NCBI GenBank assembly: GCA_902801155.1
Contig: CADCHG010000006.1
Coordinates: 5,487-69,486 of the forward strand
Source: an uncultured Prevotellaceae bacterium
Lineage (GTDB): Bacteria; Bacteroidota; Bacteroidia; Bacteroidales; Bacteroidaceae
Reading direction: 5' to 3'
Length of the DNA stretch: 64,000 nucleotides
Below, piece after piece: positions 7,826 through 17,653 of this stretch; position 1 is the first letter of the stretch; each line of letters begins with the position of its first letter. The notes beneath the pieces were generated by a model. The model saw only the letters and a program-made list of their open reading frames with translations, was not told the DNA's origin and made no database searches. A program made the translations under genes and the position numbers.

Positions 7826-10747
7826 TTAGAAGGTTACCTTAACACCGAGATTATAGAAACGAGTCTGTGGTGCAGAACCAACACTTGTCTCCATCAACGG
7901 ACGCCATTTTGCAATTGTGAGGAGATCGTTTCCATTCACATAAACAGAGAGACCATTAACAACCTTAAGCTTTGTCAACATCTCCTTAGGGAAATCATAA
8001 GTGATTTGTACCTTACGAAGGTCGATGCGGTCTGTACTATACATCCAGAAAGTAGATGCTGCTGCGTTGTTTTGATGGTTCAATGTTGTAAGACGTGGAT
8101 GAGTTGCACGATCCCCAGCCTCAGGAGTCCAACGACCACGAACATTTACAGAGTACTTATCCTCACCCTGCATGTAGTAGTAACTGTTATTTCTCATTCC
8201 ATAAGCACCGAACTGAGCACTACCAACCATGAACAATGTGAAGTTCTTATACTTGAGAGTAAGGTTCATACCAAACATGAATGGAGTGCCGAATGTACCA
8301 CTCTTACCAAGTTCGACCTGATCCTTTGAGTCAATATAACCATCCTTATTAAAATCTACGTACTTCAAGTCACCTGGCTGGATACTACCACCAATCCTTG
8401 GAGTTGGCAATCCTTCTCTCAATTGAGAAGTGAGATTACCCTCTGCATCTCTTTTGAAATCATCGTATGTATAGAATCCAAGACACTGATATCCCCAAAT
8501 AGCATCAAGTGACTTTCCTTCACGGTTCTGGTAAGGGTACTGGTTAATCTCATCATACTTTGAGTTTCTTGTCCAAAGGAATGCACCAGTAAGACCAAGT
8601 TCTGCATATACCTCACCAAACTGCTTCTGTCCCTTAATACTGAGGTCAATACCCTTACGATTAGTGATATTGTGGTTAAGCGCAGGCTTGAACGAACTCC
8701 CAGAGAGACCACCAGACAAATATGAAGGGAAAGTAGTTGGGTTCTGGATAATATAGCCAGACATATCTGTATTGAAGAATGTAATATCTGCACTAATAAG
8801 CTTATTCAAGAACGAGCCACGGAGATTTACAGAAAATTCCTTACGATGGATGTAGTCAAGGACTGGGTTATTACCTGACTTTGAGTATGTAAGCCCCACA
8901 GATTTACCTTCCCCCCAACTAAAGTTACTGTCTCCCATAGCCCAATCTGCATTATAGGCATAGTACTGTCTATCACCTAAATAAACATCCATATCCTCAT
9001 TGAGGTCGCTATAAGATGCACTAATCAAGAGATCGTCCACAAAAGTATCATTCATAAAGTCTTCTTTTGCAATATTCCATCCTAAAGTGAAAGAAGGAGA
9101 TAGTGCATCACGATTTCCTTCTGGAAGACGTGAAGAGTGAACACCAGCAACTGCAATATTAGCAAAGTAACGCCTCATGTAGTCGTAACCTGCCTGAAGT
9201 CCAAGGTTAGCATTTGTATAGCGATGATACTCACCACTTGCTGTGGTTGTGTACATATTACCTACGAGTATTCCTGTTACATGATGTTTCTTATCAAATG
9301 TATTATCATAGTTGAAATGACCATTCCAACTGATAGTCTGACGATAAGAACTATTAGACATACCCATATGGCCAGTAACGATTTCGTCACCATACTGAGT
9401 AACAGAAGTAATAGCATCTACAGAATTATAGTTACTCCATGTTGGTGCAAATACAGCATATTTATTATCATATGCCATACTATATTTTGCAGCATAGTCA
9501 ATCGCAAACTGTGTCTGGAAAGTAAGACCCTTCACAAATTTGTTCATATCATAGATGATACCTGCATCGAACTGGAACTGACGACTAACATCCGTTGTTG
9601 TTCCTCCAAAATAGCAGTCTGCAATTGCATTGGTCTCAGCGGTATCACCAGCTTTGTTTCCGCCAGGGAAGTATTTACCATCAAGAAGATTGAGGGATTT
9701 ATTAAGAGTAGCAATAGCCATAGTTGCATTAGGGTCAACCATATCAATTGGAATCAATGGTGCATAACTACCAGGGCGGTTTGGACGCATGGTAGCAGCT
9801 TGAGCCCAGAAATCACCCTTATTCTTGTTGGCATTGTAGAATGTTGCTGTTGCATTAGCAAATCCCTTTACATATTTGTTTACAACGAGATCCACATTAC
9901 CACGCACGCTGAAACGGTCTGTATAATTATCCTTAGCAGGACCGAAGTCAAGAAGATCCTCAATGCGATAGTAGTTGATGTTGGTATAGAAGTGTGCACG
10001 AGTACCACCACCTTGAATCTCCAATGTACCTTCTGAACGATTATATGCCTTGCGGATATATTCATCAGAATAAAGGTTCACATTTGGATAACGGTAAGGA
10101 TTAATCCCAGAAGCATAGTTATAAATATCCTGCTGAGAATATTTTTCACCTGTTGCAAGCTGATCGTTACGACAAGCTTCATTGTAAAGACTCATATATT
10201 CTGCAGAACCGACATATTCGGGTAAAGCCTTAGCGACATGCCAACCAGTATTAGCATTAGCTACAATTTTCAGACCATCAACCTTACTACGCTTTGTTGT
10301 AATAAGTATAGCACCCTTTACAGCCTTAGGACCATAAAGCACCACAGCCTGTGCACCTTTAAGAAAGGTAACCTGCTCGATTTCAGAAGGCAGTACGTTG
10401 TTAGAAGGACGCTTGATACCATCGATGATAACGAGTGGCAAGTTGCCATTATCATTGTTGTCAAGACGATCATTGTCCATGCCCCAAAGATTATTGCCAT
10501 TCCATCCACCGACAAGACCATACAAATCGTCAAGACTACCTATTGTATAGTCCTTCTTTTGCAGCTCCTCCATGTCAACGTAGGAAACACCTCCGAGAAG
10601 TTGGTCTGCATCCTTATCGCTGAATGCAACGTGAACCTTCTTTTTTGCCGAGATAGTATCAGCACCGACAGCATCCTGAGCATTGACCATCAGTGGAGAT
10701 GCAGCAAGCATGGCAAGGAGTAATATATTTGTTTTTTTATTATTCAT
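7826..10747 (-). CDS. xusC: SusC-family TonB-dependent transporter (XusC position)
   Basis: 973 aa from the ATG at 10747 (signal peptide ending VNAQ). The plug region (IIDGIKRPSNNVLPSEIEQV, then KGAILITTKR) is followed by a long beta-barrel ending in an aromatic residue (LGVKVTF). Unlike the first SusC of this operon it lacks the N-terminal carboxypeptidase-regulatory beta-sandwich and the full TonB-box segment, so it is about 100 residues shorter. It imports oligosaccharides with its SusD partner. A 7-nt-period array sits directly before the start codon; an in-frame ATG at 10768 lies inside that array and was not chosen. Confidence 0.9.
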   Translation of the reverse strand: MNNKKTNILLLAMLAASPLMVNAQDAVGADTISAKKKVHVAFSDKDADQLLGGVSYVDMEELQKKDYTIGSLDDLYGLVGGWNGNNLWGMDNDRLDNNDNGNLPLVIIDGIKRPSNNVLPSEIEQVTFLKGAQAVVLYGPKAVKGAILITTKRSKVDGLKIVANANTGWHVAKALPEYVGSAEYMSLYNEACRNDQLATGEKYSQQDIYNYASGINPYRYPNVNLYSDEYIRKAYNRSEGTLEIQGGGTRAHFYTNINYYRIEDLLDFGPAKDNYTDRFSVRGNVDLVVNKYVKGFANATATFYNANKNKGDFWAQAATMRPNRPGSYAPLIPIDMVDPNATMAIATLNKSLNLLDGKYFPGGNKAGDTAETNAIADCYFGGTTTDVSRQFQFDAGIIYDMNKFVKGLTFQTQFAIDYAAKYSMAYDNKYAVFAPTWSNYNSVDAITSVTQYGDEIVTGHMGMSNSSYRQTISWNGHFNYDNTFDKKHHVTGILVGNMYTTTASGEYHRYTNANLGLQAGYDYMRRYFANIAVAGVHSSRLPEGNRDALSPSFTLGWNIAKEDFMNDTFVDDLLISASYSDLNEDMDVYLGDRQYYAYNADWAMGDSNFSWGEGKSVGLTYSKSGNNPVLDYIHRKEFSVNLRGSFLNKLISADITFFNTDMSGYIIQNPTTFPSYLSGGLSGSSFKPALNHNITNRKGIDLSIKGQKQFGEVYAELGLTGAFLWTRNSKYDEINQYPYQNREGKSLDAIWGYQCLGFYTYDDFKRDAEGNLTSQLREGLPTPRIGGSIQPGDLKYVDFNKDGYIDSKDQVELGKSGTFGTPFMFGMNLTLKYKNFTLFMVGSAQFGAYGMRNNSYYYMQGEDKYSVNVRGRWTPEAGDRATHPRLTTLNHQNNAAASTFWMYSTDRIDLRKVQITYDFPKEMLTKLKVVNGLSVYVNGNDLLTIAKWRPLMETSVGSAPQTRFYNLGVKVTF

Positions 10748-10753
10748 AATTAA

Positions 10754-10800
10754 ATTGTTAATTATCAATTATCAATTAGCAATTGTCAATTGCATTTGCC
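10754..10800. repeat. 7-nt-period array between xusB and xusC
   Basis: Six consecutive 7-mers (ATTGTTA, ATTATCA, ATTATCA, ATTAGCA, ATTGTCA, ATTGCAT) fill the whole 54-nt spacer between the xusB stop (10802) and the xusC start (10747) inside one operon. As transcribed RNA it could fold only weakly, since it is A/T-rich and single-armed. Confidence 0.65.
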
Positions 10801-10801
10801 A

Positions 10802-12823
10802 TTACCATCCTGGATTCTGTGGGAAGCCTTCATAGAGATATGTATCCTTATCAGGAAGTGGGAACCAATAGTGGCGAGCATCCAGATTACGCGTGATAAG
10901 TTCCTTCCTTGTGAAATTGCCAACCTTTGCATCCTTTGGATCGTGAGACTTAAACCAATCGTCCTTCTCCAGACGCTCAAACTCATGAGAGTATTTAACT
11001 GTGTAAGGAGGCTCTGTAAGGAGGAGCCAACGCTGAAGGTCATTCCAACGGAATCCCTCGAAAGCAAGTTCAACAGCACGCTCACGACGAATCTCATCTA
11101 TGAAGTGTTCTCTTGTATCAAGGAACTGAGCAGCAACTCGTTCCATTGGATAGTCACCAGTATTAACACGGTCACGAAGCTTGTTGACAGCATCAATAGC
11201 TGACAAATTAAGACAATAGCTAGGCTTGGTCTTGAGATCTGTTGCCGTATTAGCAATAGCAGCACGTGCCTCAGCATACATCAAATACACATCTGCAAGA
11301 CGCATATATGGGATATAGCACGCCAAAGCGCCATCCCACTCGTACCATTTGTCTCCCTTATTACACTGGTGAGGTACAAGCTTCTGGATAAAGTATCCAG
11401 TACTACTACCATTCTTCAAATCGCGCTCTACAGCGCCTGTATAAAGCTGGCAATATTCAAGTTTCTTCTGCTCATCATTAAGTCCCTCAGTCTGAAGCAC
11501 ATAATGGAAACCATCAAAAATGATATCATGATAGAAACGTGGATCGCGATCCTTATATGGATGCTCTGGATCCCATCCAGACTCAGGGTTTAGCACCAAC
11601 TGACCATTCTGAACAAGATATATAGGCTGACCATTAGCCATACCATACTGATCAATAAGGTTTGCAGTAGGATGGTGTATTATATTATCGTGCTCAACCA
11701 AACCGGCAACCTTAGGACCGAAAAGCTTAGCGTGATTCCAAGGGGCAACATTAATGCCTGGGTAAACACCACGGAAAATAGCCTCGCTACCTCCAGGCAT
11801 CAACCAGTTCTTCTTATGAGTGTACCAGATGAAAGAATATTCAACGTTTTCATCTGTCATGCCATCCTCACTATTAAGGTGATCATAAAGGTTAGTATAT
11901 TCAAACTTAGCAAGTTTATAAGGAACCGTACCCTTATTAACCATATCAAGAGCCTTACCAAATGCTTCTGCAGCCTTCTTACAGTATTCTACATCATAAT
12001 CGTATGTCTTACCGTTCTTGCTTGCATTAAGAAGATCGTAAACCTCTCCTCTGTTATACTTCTCAAACTCCTTCATGAGTGGAGAACCAGCCCAAAGATA
12101 TGTCTTACCAATATAGCAGAGAGCCATGAATTTATTGACACGAACATCGTTTTTGCCAGACGTTTCCATACCTGTAAGTGTCTTGTCCCAATCTGCAGGA
12201 AGGAGTTCATACGCCTTCTGGAAGTCTTCAACACAACGATCTGCACACTTCTGAAAAGAGAGTCGTGGTAATTCAGGAATAGAAGCAGCCTCAAAAGGCT
12301 CATCAATATAAGGCATACCACCAAAGAAACTCATAAGTTCAAAATGCCACCATGCACGGAAGAAATACATCTGACCGAGAAGAATGTCACGCTGCTCATC
12401 AGTACCTACGAGTGACTTTATGTTAGCAATACCAAGATTACACTTACGAATACTCTTCCATGCACTATTCCAGAGAGAACATCTGTTACCATTAATCCAA
12501 CACTGCTGGCTACCAGTCCAAATCTCACGATAGTTACCGAGATCAACCTGATGATCAATATGTGCAAAGCCATCAGTGTTATGAACTGCATCATCACCCA
12601 TATTCCAACCAGAACAATAGTTTGCATTGGTAATATTGGGAATCATATTATAGATTTCCTCTATATATCCCTGGAAGTTATGGTAGTTCTTGAAAGCCTC
12701 GTCCTCCGCAATGATTGCTTCCGGATCCTTATCCAGCCATTCAGTGCAAGATGTGAAGCTCAGAGTACTCGCCAAAACAAGCATTGAACCACCTAAGAAG
12801 GATTTGATATTATTATATTTCAT
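10802..12823 (-). CDS. xusB: SusD-family lipoprotein (XusB position)
   Basis: 673 aa from the ATG at 12823 (MKYNNIKSFLGG), which begins a lipoprotein signal (lipobox SFTSC, then EWLDKDPEA, a common SusD start). An earlier in-frame ATG at 12967 would read back into xusA and was rejected. The C-terminal SusD block is RRERAVELAFEGFRWNDLQRW, ending NPGW as many SusD proteins do. The gene starts 16 nt after xusA. It should form the lid of the XusA transporter and bind xylan chains at the cell surface. Confidence 0.9.
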   Translation of the reverse strand: MKYNNIKSFLGGSMLVLASTLSFTSCTEWLDKDPEAIIAEDEAFKNYHNFQGYIEEIYNMIPNITNANYCSGWNMGDDAVHNTDGFAHIDHQVDLGNYREIWTGSQQCWINGNRCSLWNSAWKSIRKCNLGIANIKSLVGTDEQRDILLGQMYFFRAWWHFELMSFFGGMPYIDEPFEAASIPELPRLSFQKCADRCVEDFQKAYELLPADWDKTLTGMETSGKNDVRVNKFMALCYIGKTYLWAGSPLMKEFEKYNRGEVYDLLNASKNGKTYDYDVEYCKKAAEAFGKALDMVNKGTVPYKLAKFEYTNLYDHLNSEDGMTDENVEYSFIWYTHKKNWLMPGGSEAIFRGVYPGINVAPWNHAKLFGPKVAGLVEHDNIIHHPTANLIDQYGMANGQPIYLVQNGQLVLNPESGWDPEHPYKDRDPRFYHDIIFDGFHYVLQTEGLNDEQKKLEYCQLYTGAVERDLKNGSSTGYFIQKLVPHQCNKGDKWYEWDGALACYIPYMRLADVYLMYAEARAAIANTATDLKTKPSYCLNLSAIDAVNKLRDRVNTGDYPMERVAAQFLDTREHFIDEIRRERAVELAFEGFRWNDLQRWLLLTEPPYTVKYSHEFERLEKDDWFKSHDPKDAKVGNFTRKELITRNLDARHYWFPLPDKDTYLYEGFPQNPGW

Positions 12824-12839
12824 AATGTATATACCTAAT

Positions 12840-15800
12840 TTAAATATAAAGCTTAAATCCGAAGTTGAAACGCCTAACAGTTGGGTAGGCACCACCGGAA
12901 CCACTCCATCCGTTGTTACTCTCACGGTCATCAGGCATCTTTGTGAGCAGGAAAAGGTTGTTACCATTCAAATAAAGCTTAAAGCTAGTGAAACCAAGTT
13001 TCTTAATCCAGCCTTTAGTCCATGTATAAGCAACCTCAACATTCTTCAAACGGAGGTATGAACCATCAAAGAGATACTGTGTACCATCATTGAAAGAAAC
13101 CTGAGAACTGAATCGTGGCATAACTACCTCACCACTTCCTTGTGCCGGATTCCACCATCTACCATTATCATAAACAGTGAGGAGCTGGTCATTGAAACAA
13201 GTAAGACCAACGTCACGGGTTACGCCAGTAACACCATAAAGCTGAGCGAAGCAACTGAACCCCTTCCACTCCCAACCTATTGTAGCGTTGTAAGTATGCT
13301 CTGGATTCTCCGTGAAGCCATATGGTACATAATCGTTGATTGCATCAACCTTACCATCGCCATTAAAGTCAACAATATAATGATCACCGATAAGAACGCT
13401 CTCATCATTAGAGTCACGCTCTGGTGAACTATAGAGTTGGTCATACGAAGTGATGAAACCCTGGTCTATATATGACTTATATTGTCCCTGTGCATACCCC
13501 TGGAACTTGCGGTAATCAGGATAAAGCTTCGGGTCATCCTTTAACTTTATAACGTTCCGCGCAAAGGTATAGTTTGTATTAGCCCAAAAACGCATACCAT
13601 TCCGAAGCACCTTGTTGAAACGTACTTCCAACTCGAAACCATGGTTTCTAATTTTACCCTGATTGACATCTGGAACCTTTACCGCACCATAGTAAGAAGG
13701 TATAGACAGACGATCACCGCCACTGATGAAAATATCTTCACGATCATCACGGAAGTAGTCAAAGCTACCAGCGAACATACCACCGAGAATAGCATAGTCA
13801 AAACCGAGGTTATACTTTACCACAGTTGCCCAACGCAAATCAGGAGCAGCAACTGCTGCCTCAGAGTAACCACTGAAAGGACTGGATGTATTATCAATAC
13901 CCATCTGGAAAGGACCATTAACCTCCCATCGTGACAAGTATGCCCAACGTTCACCAGCATTATCATCACCAATCTGACCTACAGAACCACGAATCTTGAA
14001 CATATCAATAATCCTCTTGTCCCTAAGAGGCTTCATGAAATTCTCCTCTGACATCATCCATCCAGCAGCTCCAGAGCAGAAGAATGCAAAACGATTGTCT
14101 GGAGAGAATTTCTGTGATCCGTTATAAGCACCATTGAACTCAGCGAAATACTTGCTCTTCAAGTCGTATGTGGTACGGAACACCCAGTCCTCACGACGAT
14201 TTTCAAGTTCTGCACCAAAAGCATTGATACGGCGTTTCCAGTTACCCATGACAGATACGTTGTGAACACCCAACTGACGTCCCCAGTAAATCTGAGCAGA
14301 CATTTCTGTTGCACGAGAGGTAGAACCTACATTACCGGCCTGTGTAATCCAACTTCGGCTCTCATAGAAATCAAAACCTGTAGTCTGATTAATCTGATTC
14401 TCTCTATTGACGATACCATCTTCAGGAAGAATGTACAATCTCTTAGGTGTAAATGAAGAACCATCAGGCTTAGCATTGGTTTGAATACCACGACCTGTTT
14501 CATTGAACTGGTTATCCCATGAAATAGTAGCACGAGCAACAAGTCCCTTTGTAACGAAATCAAGTTTCTGTTCAAGAGAGAAGTCTGTAAAAATACGTGT
14601 AATTGCAGTAAGCTCATAACCACCAGTAGTTACGTTCATTGGTGAATTTGCAATATTAGAAACCAATGGATAATATCCCCATGAACCATCAGAATAACGT
14701 ACAGGGAAGAGGTTTGGAGCCATACCATAAGCTCCTGCCCACATTTGTTGCTCAGCCCATGAGCCTGAATTATAACCCAAGCGAGGTTTCTTCTGCTGAG
14801 CATTTGAACCTGCGAGACTTACCTTGAATTGTGTCGTCTTGGTAATCTCGAAGTCTAGATTCGAGCGGACGTTCAGACGGTTGTAAGAATAACCACCTTC
14901 AAATCCAAGGTTGTTATTCCATATCTTTGTCATATCGCCCTCGTTCTGGAAGTCAAACGAAACAAAGTACTTAACGTACCTTGTACCACCAGATATATTA
15001 AGGTTTGTATTATATGACAATGCAAAGTTATTGAACATCTCCTTCTGCCAATCAGTATTTGGATAACGCTCAGCCTGGCTATAGTCACCCAAGTAAGAAC
15101 CACTAGCATTGTACTGTGGCTTTACATTATAATCCTGATTACGGAAATTATTTATGAATGTCTGAGGACGATAGAATGTCCAAGAAGCACTACCTGTAGG
15201 CAAAGCGAGCTCGTTCTCAAGAACCTGATTACGAAGCATATAACCATCATAAGAATCATACTTACGCGGAAGTTTTGAAACAGCCTTCAATGTAGCATTG
15301 AAACCAATATCAATACGAGCCTTACCCTCAACACCTCGCTTTGTAGTGATAAGGATAACACCATTAGCACCCTCCACACCATAAACGGCAGTAGCAGATG
15401 CATCCTTAAGTACTGAGATTGTTGCAACAGATGTAATATCAACAGCCTTAATCTCACGCTTTACACCATCCACGAGAACAAGCGGCTGAGCATCCTGATT
15501 CCAAGCAGCAGCACCACGAATGTAGATACGTGGATCCTCTTCACCAGGCTGACCAGACGAAGCGATTGTAGCAACACCCGGAAGATTACCAGTGAGGGCT
15601 GCACCAACACTACCGATACCTGCTGCTCGTTCAAGAACCTCACCTGTCGTCTGCGTGATCGCACCGACAACAGATGCTTTTTTCTGTTGGCCGTAACCAA
15701 CAACAACAAGCTCTTCAAGTTGGGAATCATCATCTTCCATGGTTACCTTGTTCAGCTTGTCAGCAGAGACTTTAACATCCTTCTCTTTCATGCCAACGTA

Positions 15801-16067
15801 AGAAACATGGATCGTGCCCTTACCCCCCGGCAATTTTAGGACGAAATTTCCGTCAAGGTCGGTAATTGTCGCATTCTTCTGATTGTCTTTCTGCTGAACC
15901 GTTGCACCGATAATCGCATCTCCGTTAGCGTCAATGACGATACCCTTGACCAAGTCCTGAGCTAATGTCGGCATTACAAAAACCATCATTAGCAAAGCAA
16001 GAACCGATGTCTTTGACGATATCTTGCGCATGGCAAGACCCATCATCTCTTTCAGTTTTTTTGTCAT
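12840..16067 (-). CDS. xusA: SusC-family TonB-dependent transporter (XusA position)
   Basis: 1075 aa, first gene of the operon. The signal peptide ends near residue 36 (TLAQ). A carboxypeptidase-regulatory beta-sandwich follows at about 37-115 (KGIVIDANGDAIIGATV), then the segment LEELVVVGYGQQKK, the plug (PRIYIRGAAAWN, PLVLVDGVKREI, GVILITTKRG) and a complete barrel ending FNFGFKLYI. This is full length for the SusC/RagA family. It moves xylo-oligosaccharides through the outer membrane using TonB energy. The tandem order SusC-SusD-SusC-SusD followed by a XusE-type protein and a GH10-type protein is the signature of Prevotella xylan loci. No hybrid two-component regulator lies next to it. Confidence 0.92.
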   Translation of the reverse strand: MTKKLKEMMGLAMRKISSKTSVLALLMMVFVMPTLAQDLVKGIVIDANGDAIIGATVQQKDNQKNATITDLDGNFVLKLPGGKGTIHVSYVGMKEKDVKVSADKLNKVTMEDDDSQLEELVVVGYGQQKKASVVGAITQTTGEVLERAAGIGSVGAALTGNLPGVATIASSGQPGEEDPRIYIRGAAAWNQDAQPLVLVDGVKREIKAVDITSVATISVLKDASATAVYGVEGANGVILITTKRGVEGKARIDIGFNATLKAVSKLPRKYDSYDGYMLRNQVLENELALPTGSASWTFYRPQTFINNFRNQDYNVKPQYNASGSYLGDYSQAERYPNTDWQKEMFNNFALSYNTNLNISGGTRYVKYFVSFDFQNEGDMTKIWNNNLGFEGGYSYNRLNVRSNLDFEITKTTQFKVSLAGSNAQQKKPRLGYNSGSWAEQQMWAGAYGMAPNLFPVRYSDGSWGYYPLVSNIANSPMNVTTGGYELTAITRIFTDFSLEQKLDFVTKGLVARATISWDNQFNETGRGIQTNAKPDGSSFTPKRLYILPEDGIVNRENQINQTTGFDFYESRSWITQAGNVGSTSRATEMSAQIYWGRQLGVHNVSVMGNWKRRINAFGAELENRREDWVFRTTYDLKSKYFAEFNGAYNGSQKFSPDNRFAFFCSGAAGWMMSEENFMKPLRDKRIIDMFKIRGSVGQIGDDNAGERWAYLSRWEVNGPFQMGIDNTSSPFSGYSEAAVAAPDLRWATVVKYNLGFDYAILGGMFAGSFDYFRDDREDIFISGGDRLSIPSYYGAVKVPDVNQGKIRNHGFELEVRFNKVLRNGMRFWANTNYTFARNVIKLKDDPKLYPDYRKFQGYAQGQYKSYIDQGFITSYDQLYSSPERDSNDESVLIGDHYIVDFNGDGKVDAINDYVPYGFTENPEHTYNATIGWEWKGFSCFAQLYGVTGVTRDVGLTCFNDQLLTVYDNGRWWNPAQGSGEVVMPRFSSQVSFNDGTQYLFDGSYLRLKNVEVAYTWTKGWIKKLGFTSFKLYLNGNNLFLLTKMPDDRESNNGWSGSGGAYPTVRRFNFGFKLYI

Positions 16068-16647
16068 TTGTAGGATTTAGGTTTATAAATTATTTAAGTT
16101 TTAGCACAATTTAGGAAATTTAGGAATAGATATAAATTTATCCGCGTAAATTTTATCACTCAAAGCGCACTTCAATTTCGACAAATGAACACGCTTCACT
16201 GATTATGACGGCAAAGGTAAACATTTTTAATAATATTATAAAAAACGAGTGTAACATTTTTTTACAGATTTGTTTCTTTTTTAAATTTAAGGCATTACAT
16301 TTGCGTGGTTATTTTGTTTCATAAAACACGTCTAGATATCGTCAAATCGTATTTTTAAAGAAAAACCTATGCTCAAAAACAATAAAATGGTAAATTTTAC
16401 ACTTAAACCGACTTATCATACAATTTCTTTAGACAAATAGAAAGGGTTAAACACTTTTTAAAAGCAACACATGGGCATTTACTTTACTTGTCTCATCCTT
16501 CCATTAGCAATATCTTCGACTATTTGCTGAACAAAGCAGCAACCTATAATCATTGTTAAAAATATCTGTTTTTTCGTATTAGTACATTATATATAAAATA
16601 TTTTTTAGTAATTTTGCCACAAAATGTCCAAATAAAACATATTAGTT
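16068..16647. promoter_or_regulatory. Divergent regulatory region between xusA and the M48 gene
   Basis: 580 nt of AT-rich sequence with no gene. On the minus strand, TACCTTTG (16219-16212) is a good -7 box for xusA and predicts a leader of about 135 nt; the matching -33 is poor, as expected for an activated promoter. On the plus strand, TAATTTTG (16609-16616) lies 32 nt before the M48 start. Operator repeats for a regulator could not be picked out by eye. Confidence 0.6.
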
Positions 16648-17535
16648 ATGAATATCAAGAAAGCATTACTCGGTGCAGTTGCAGCACTCATGCTCGCGTC
16701 ATGCGGCACCACATCTACTGTTCCTATTACAGGAAGAAAACACACTCTCCTGTATGATGACGGACAAATCCTCAGTCTCAGTAAGCAACAGTATAGCGAG
16801 GTTATCCAGAAATCAACCCTTTCAAAAGATGCCACAAAGACAGCATTGGTGAAGCGTGTCGGCGAGAAACTCGCAAAGGCTGTTGAGGCATACCTCAGAG
16901 AAAATGGTGCAGCCAATGATCTGCAATATTATGAATGGGAGTTTAATCTCGTAAAGAGTGATGAGGTGAATGCTTTCTGTATGCCTGGAGGTAAGATAGT
17001 GGTGTATGAGGGTATTCTGCCTGTAACACAAGATGAAGCAGGACTTGCCATCGTACTTGGCCATGAAATTGCCCATGCAGTAGCAAAGCATTCTGCCGAA
17101 CAGATGTCAAAGCAGGCACGCCAACAACAAGCCGTACAAATAGGAGGTGCTCTCCTCGGAATGGCTGGTGCATCCGAGCAAACGACATCAATAGCCAATA
17201 TGGCATCGCAGATAGGATTCAACTTCGCCAACTTGAAATACAGTCGTGACAACGAGACTGAGGCTGACCGTATCGGACTCGTCTTTGCAGCAATGGCAGG
17301 ATATGACCCAAACAAGGCTATTGAATTCTGGCAACGTATGGCTTCTCTCTCAACCTCTAACCAGAGTGAGATATTCAGCGATCACCCAAGCGATGCCAAA
17401 CGTATTGCAGCTCTTCAGCAGGTAATTCCAGAGGCTCTGAAATACTACAAGCCTGCAACTACCACGACAACAACGACAAAGAAGAAAACCACAACCACCA
17501 AGAAGAAGACTACGACAACTAAAAAGAAGAAATAA
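16648..17535 (+). CDS. M48-family zinc metalloprotease, lipoprotein
   Basis: 295 aa. Lipoprotein signal (LMLASC, C19). The zinc site is H139-E140-I-A-H143, with the third ligand E205 in NETEAD. The family (YcaL/LoiP/BepA-like peptidase M48) degrades misfolded envelope proteins. The domain ends near 265. The last 30 residues are only Thr and Lys (TTTT/KKK blocks), a low-complexity tail not needed for catalysis. Single gene, with a promoter 32 nt upstream and a terminator just downstream. Inner-leaflet outer-membrane attachment is inferred from the lipobox. Confidence 0.88.
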   Translation: MNIKKALLGAVAALMLASCGTTSTVPITGRKHTLLYDDGQILSLSKQQYSEVIQKSTLSKDATKTALVKRVGEKLAKAVEAYLRENGAANDLQYYEWEFNLVKSDEVNAFCMPGGKIVVYEGILPVTQDEAGLAIVLGHEIAHAVAKHSAEQMSKQARQQQAVQIGGALLGMAGASEQTTSIANMASQIGFNFANLKYSRDNETEADRIGLVFAAMAGYDPNKAIEFWQRMASLSTSNQSEIFSDHPSDAKRIAALQQVIPEALKYYKPATTTTTTTKKKTTTTKKKTTTTKKKK

Positions 17536-17541
17536 AAGACC

Positions 17542-17572
17542 CACCCCCTCCCCCAAAAGGAGGGGGTGTTTT
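17542..17572 (+). terminator. Terminator after the M48 gene
   Basis: A 10-bp GC-rich stem, CACCCCCTCC (17542-17551) with GGAGGGGGTG (17559-17568), followed by TTTTG. The stem sequence is similar to the GC-rich repeat family found elsewhere in the window. Confidence 0.7.
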
Positions 17573-17616
17573 GTATTTATCGCTATTAACCACTCTCTTG
17601 AGATATCTGTGATTTA

Positions 17617-17653
17617 CTCCCCTCCCTTTATGGGAGGGGTTGGGGGAGGGTCT
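17617..17653. repeat. GC-rich palindromic element
   Basis: CCCCTCCC-TTTAT-GGGAGGGG core followed by TTGGGGGAGGG. It reaches into the stop codon of the acyltransferase gene (TAG read from the minus strand), so the element supplies the end of that gene. Confidence 0.65.

Noticed and set aside
9137..10036. 299-aa frame on the plus strand opposite the second SusC gene
   Set aside because: It is the antisense of a clear SusC barrel, and its cysteine- and isoleucine-rich sequence is what reversed SusC codons give. The same holds for other long antisense frames in the xus operon.
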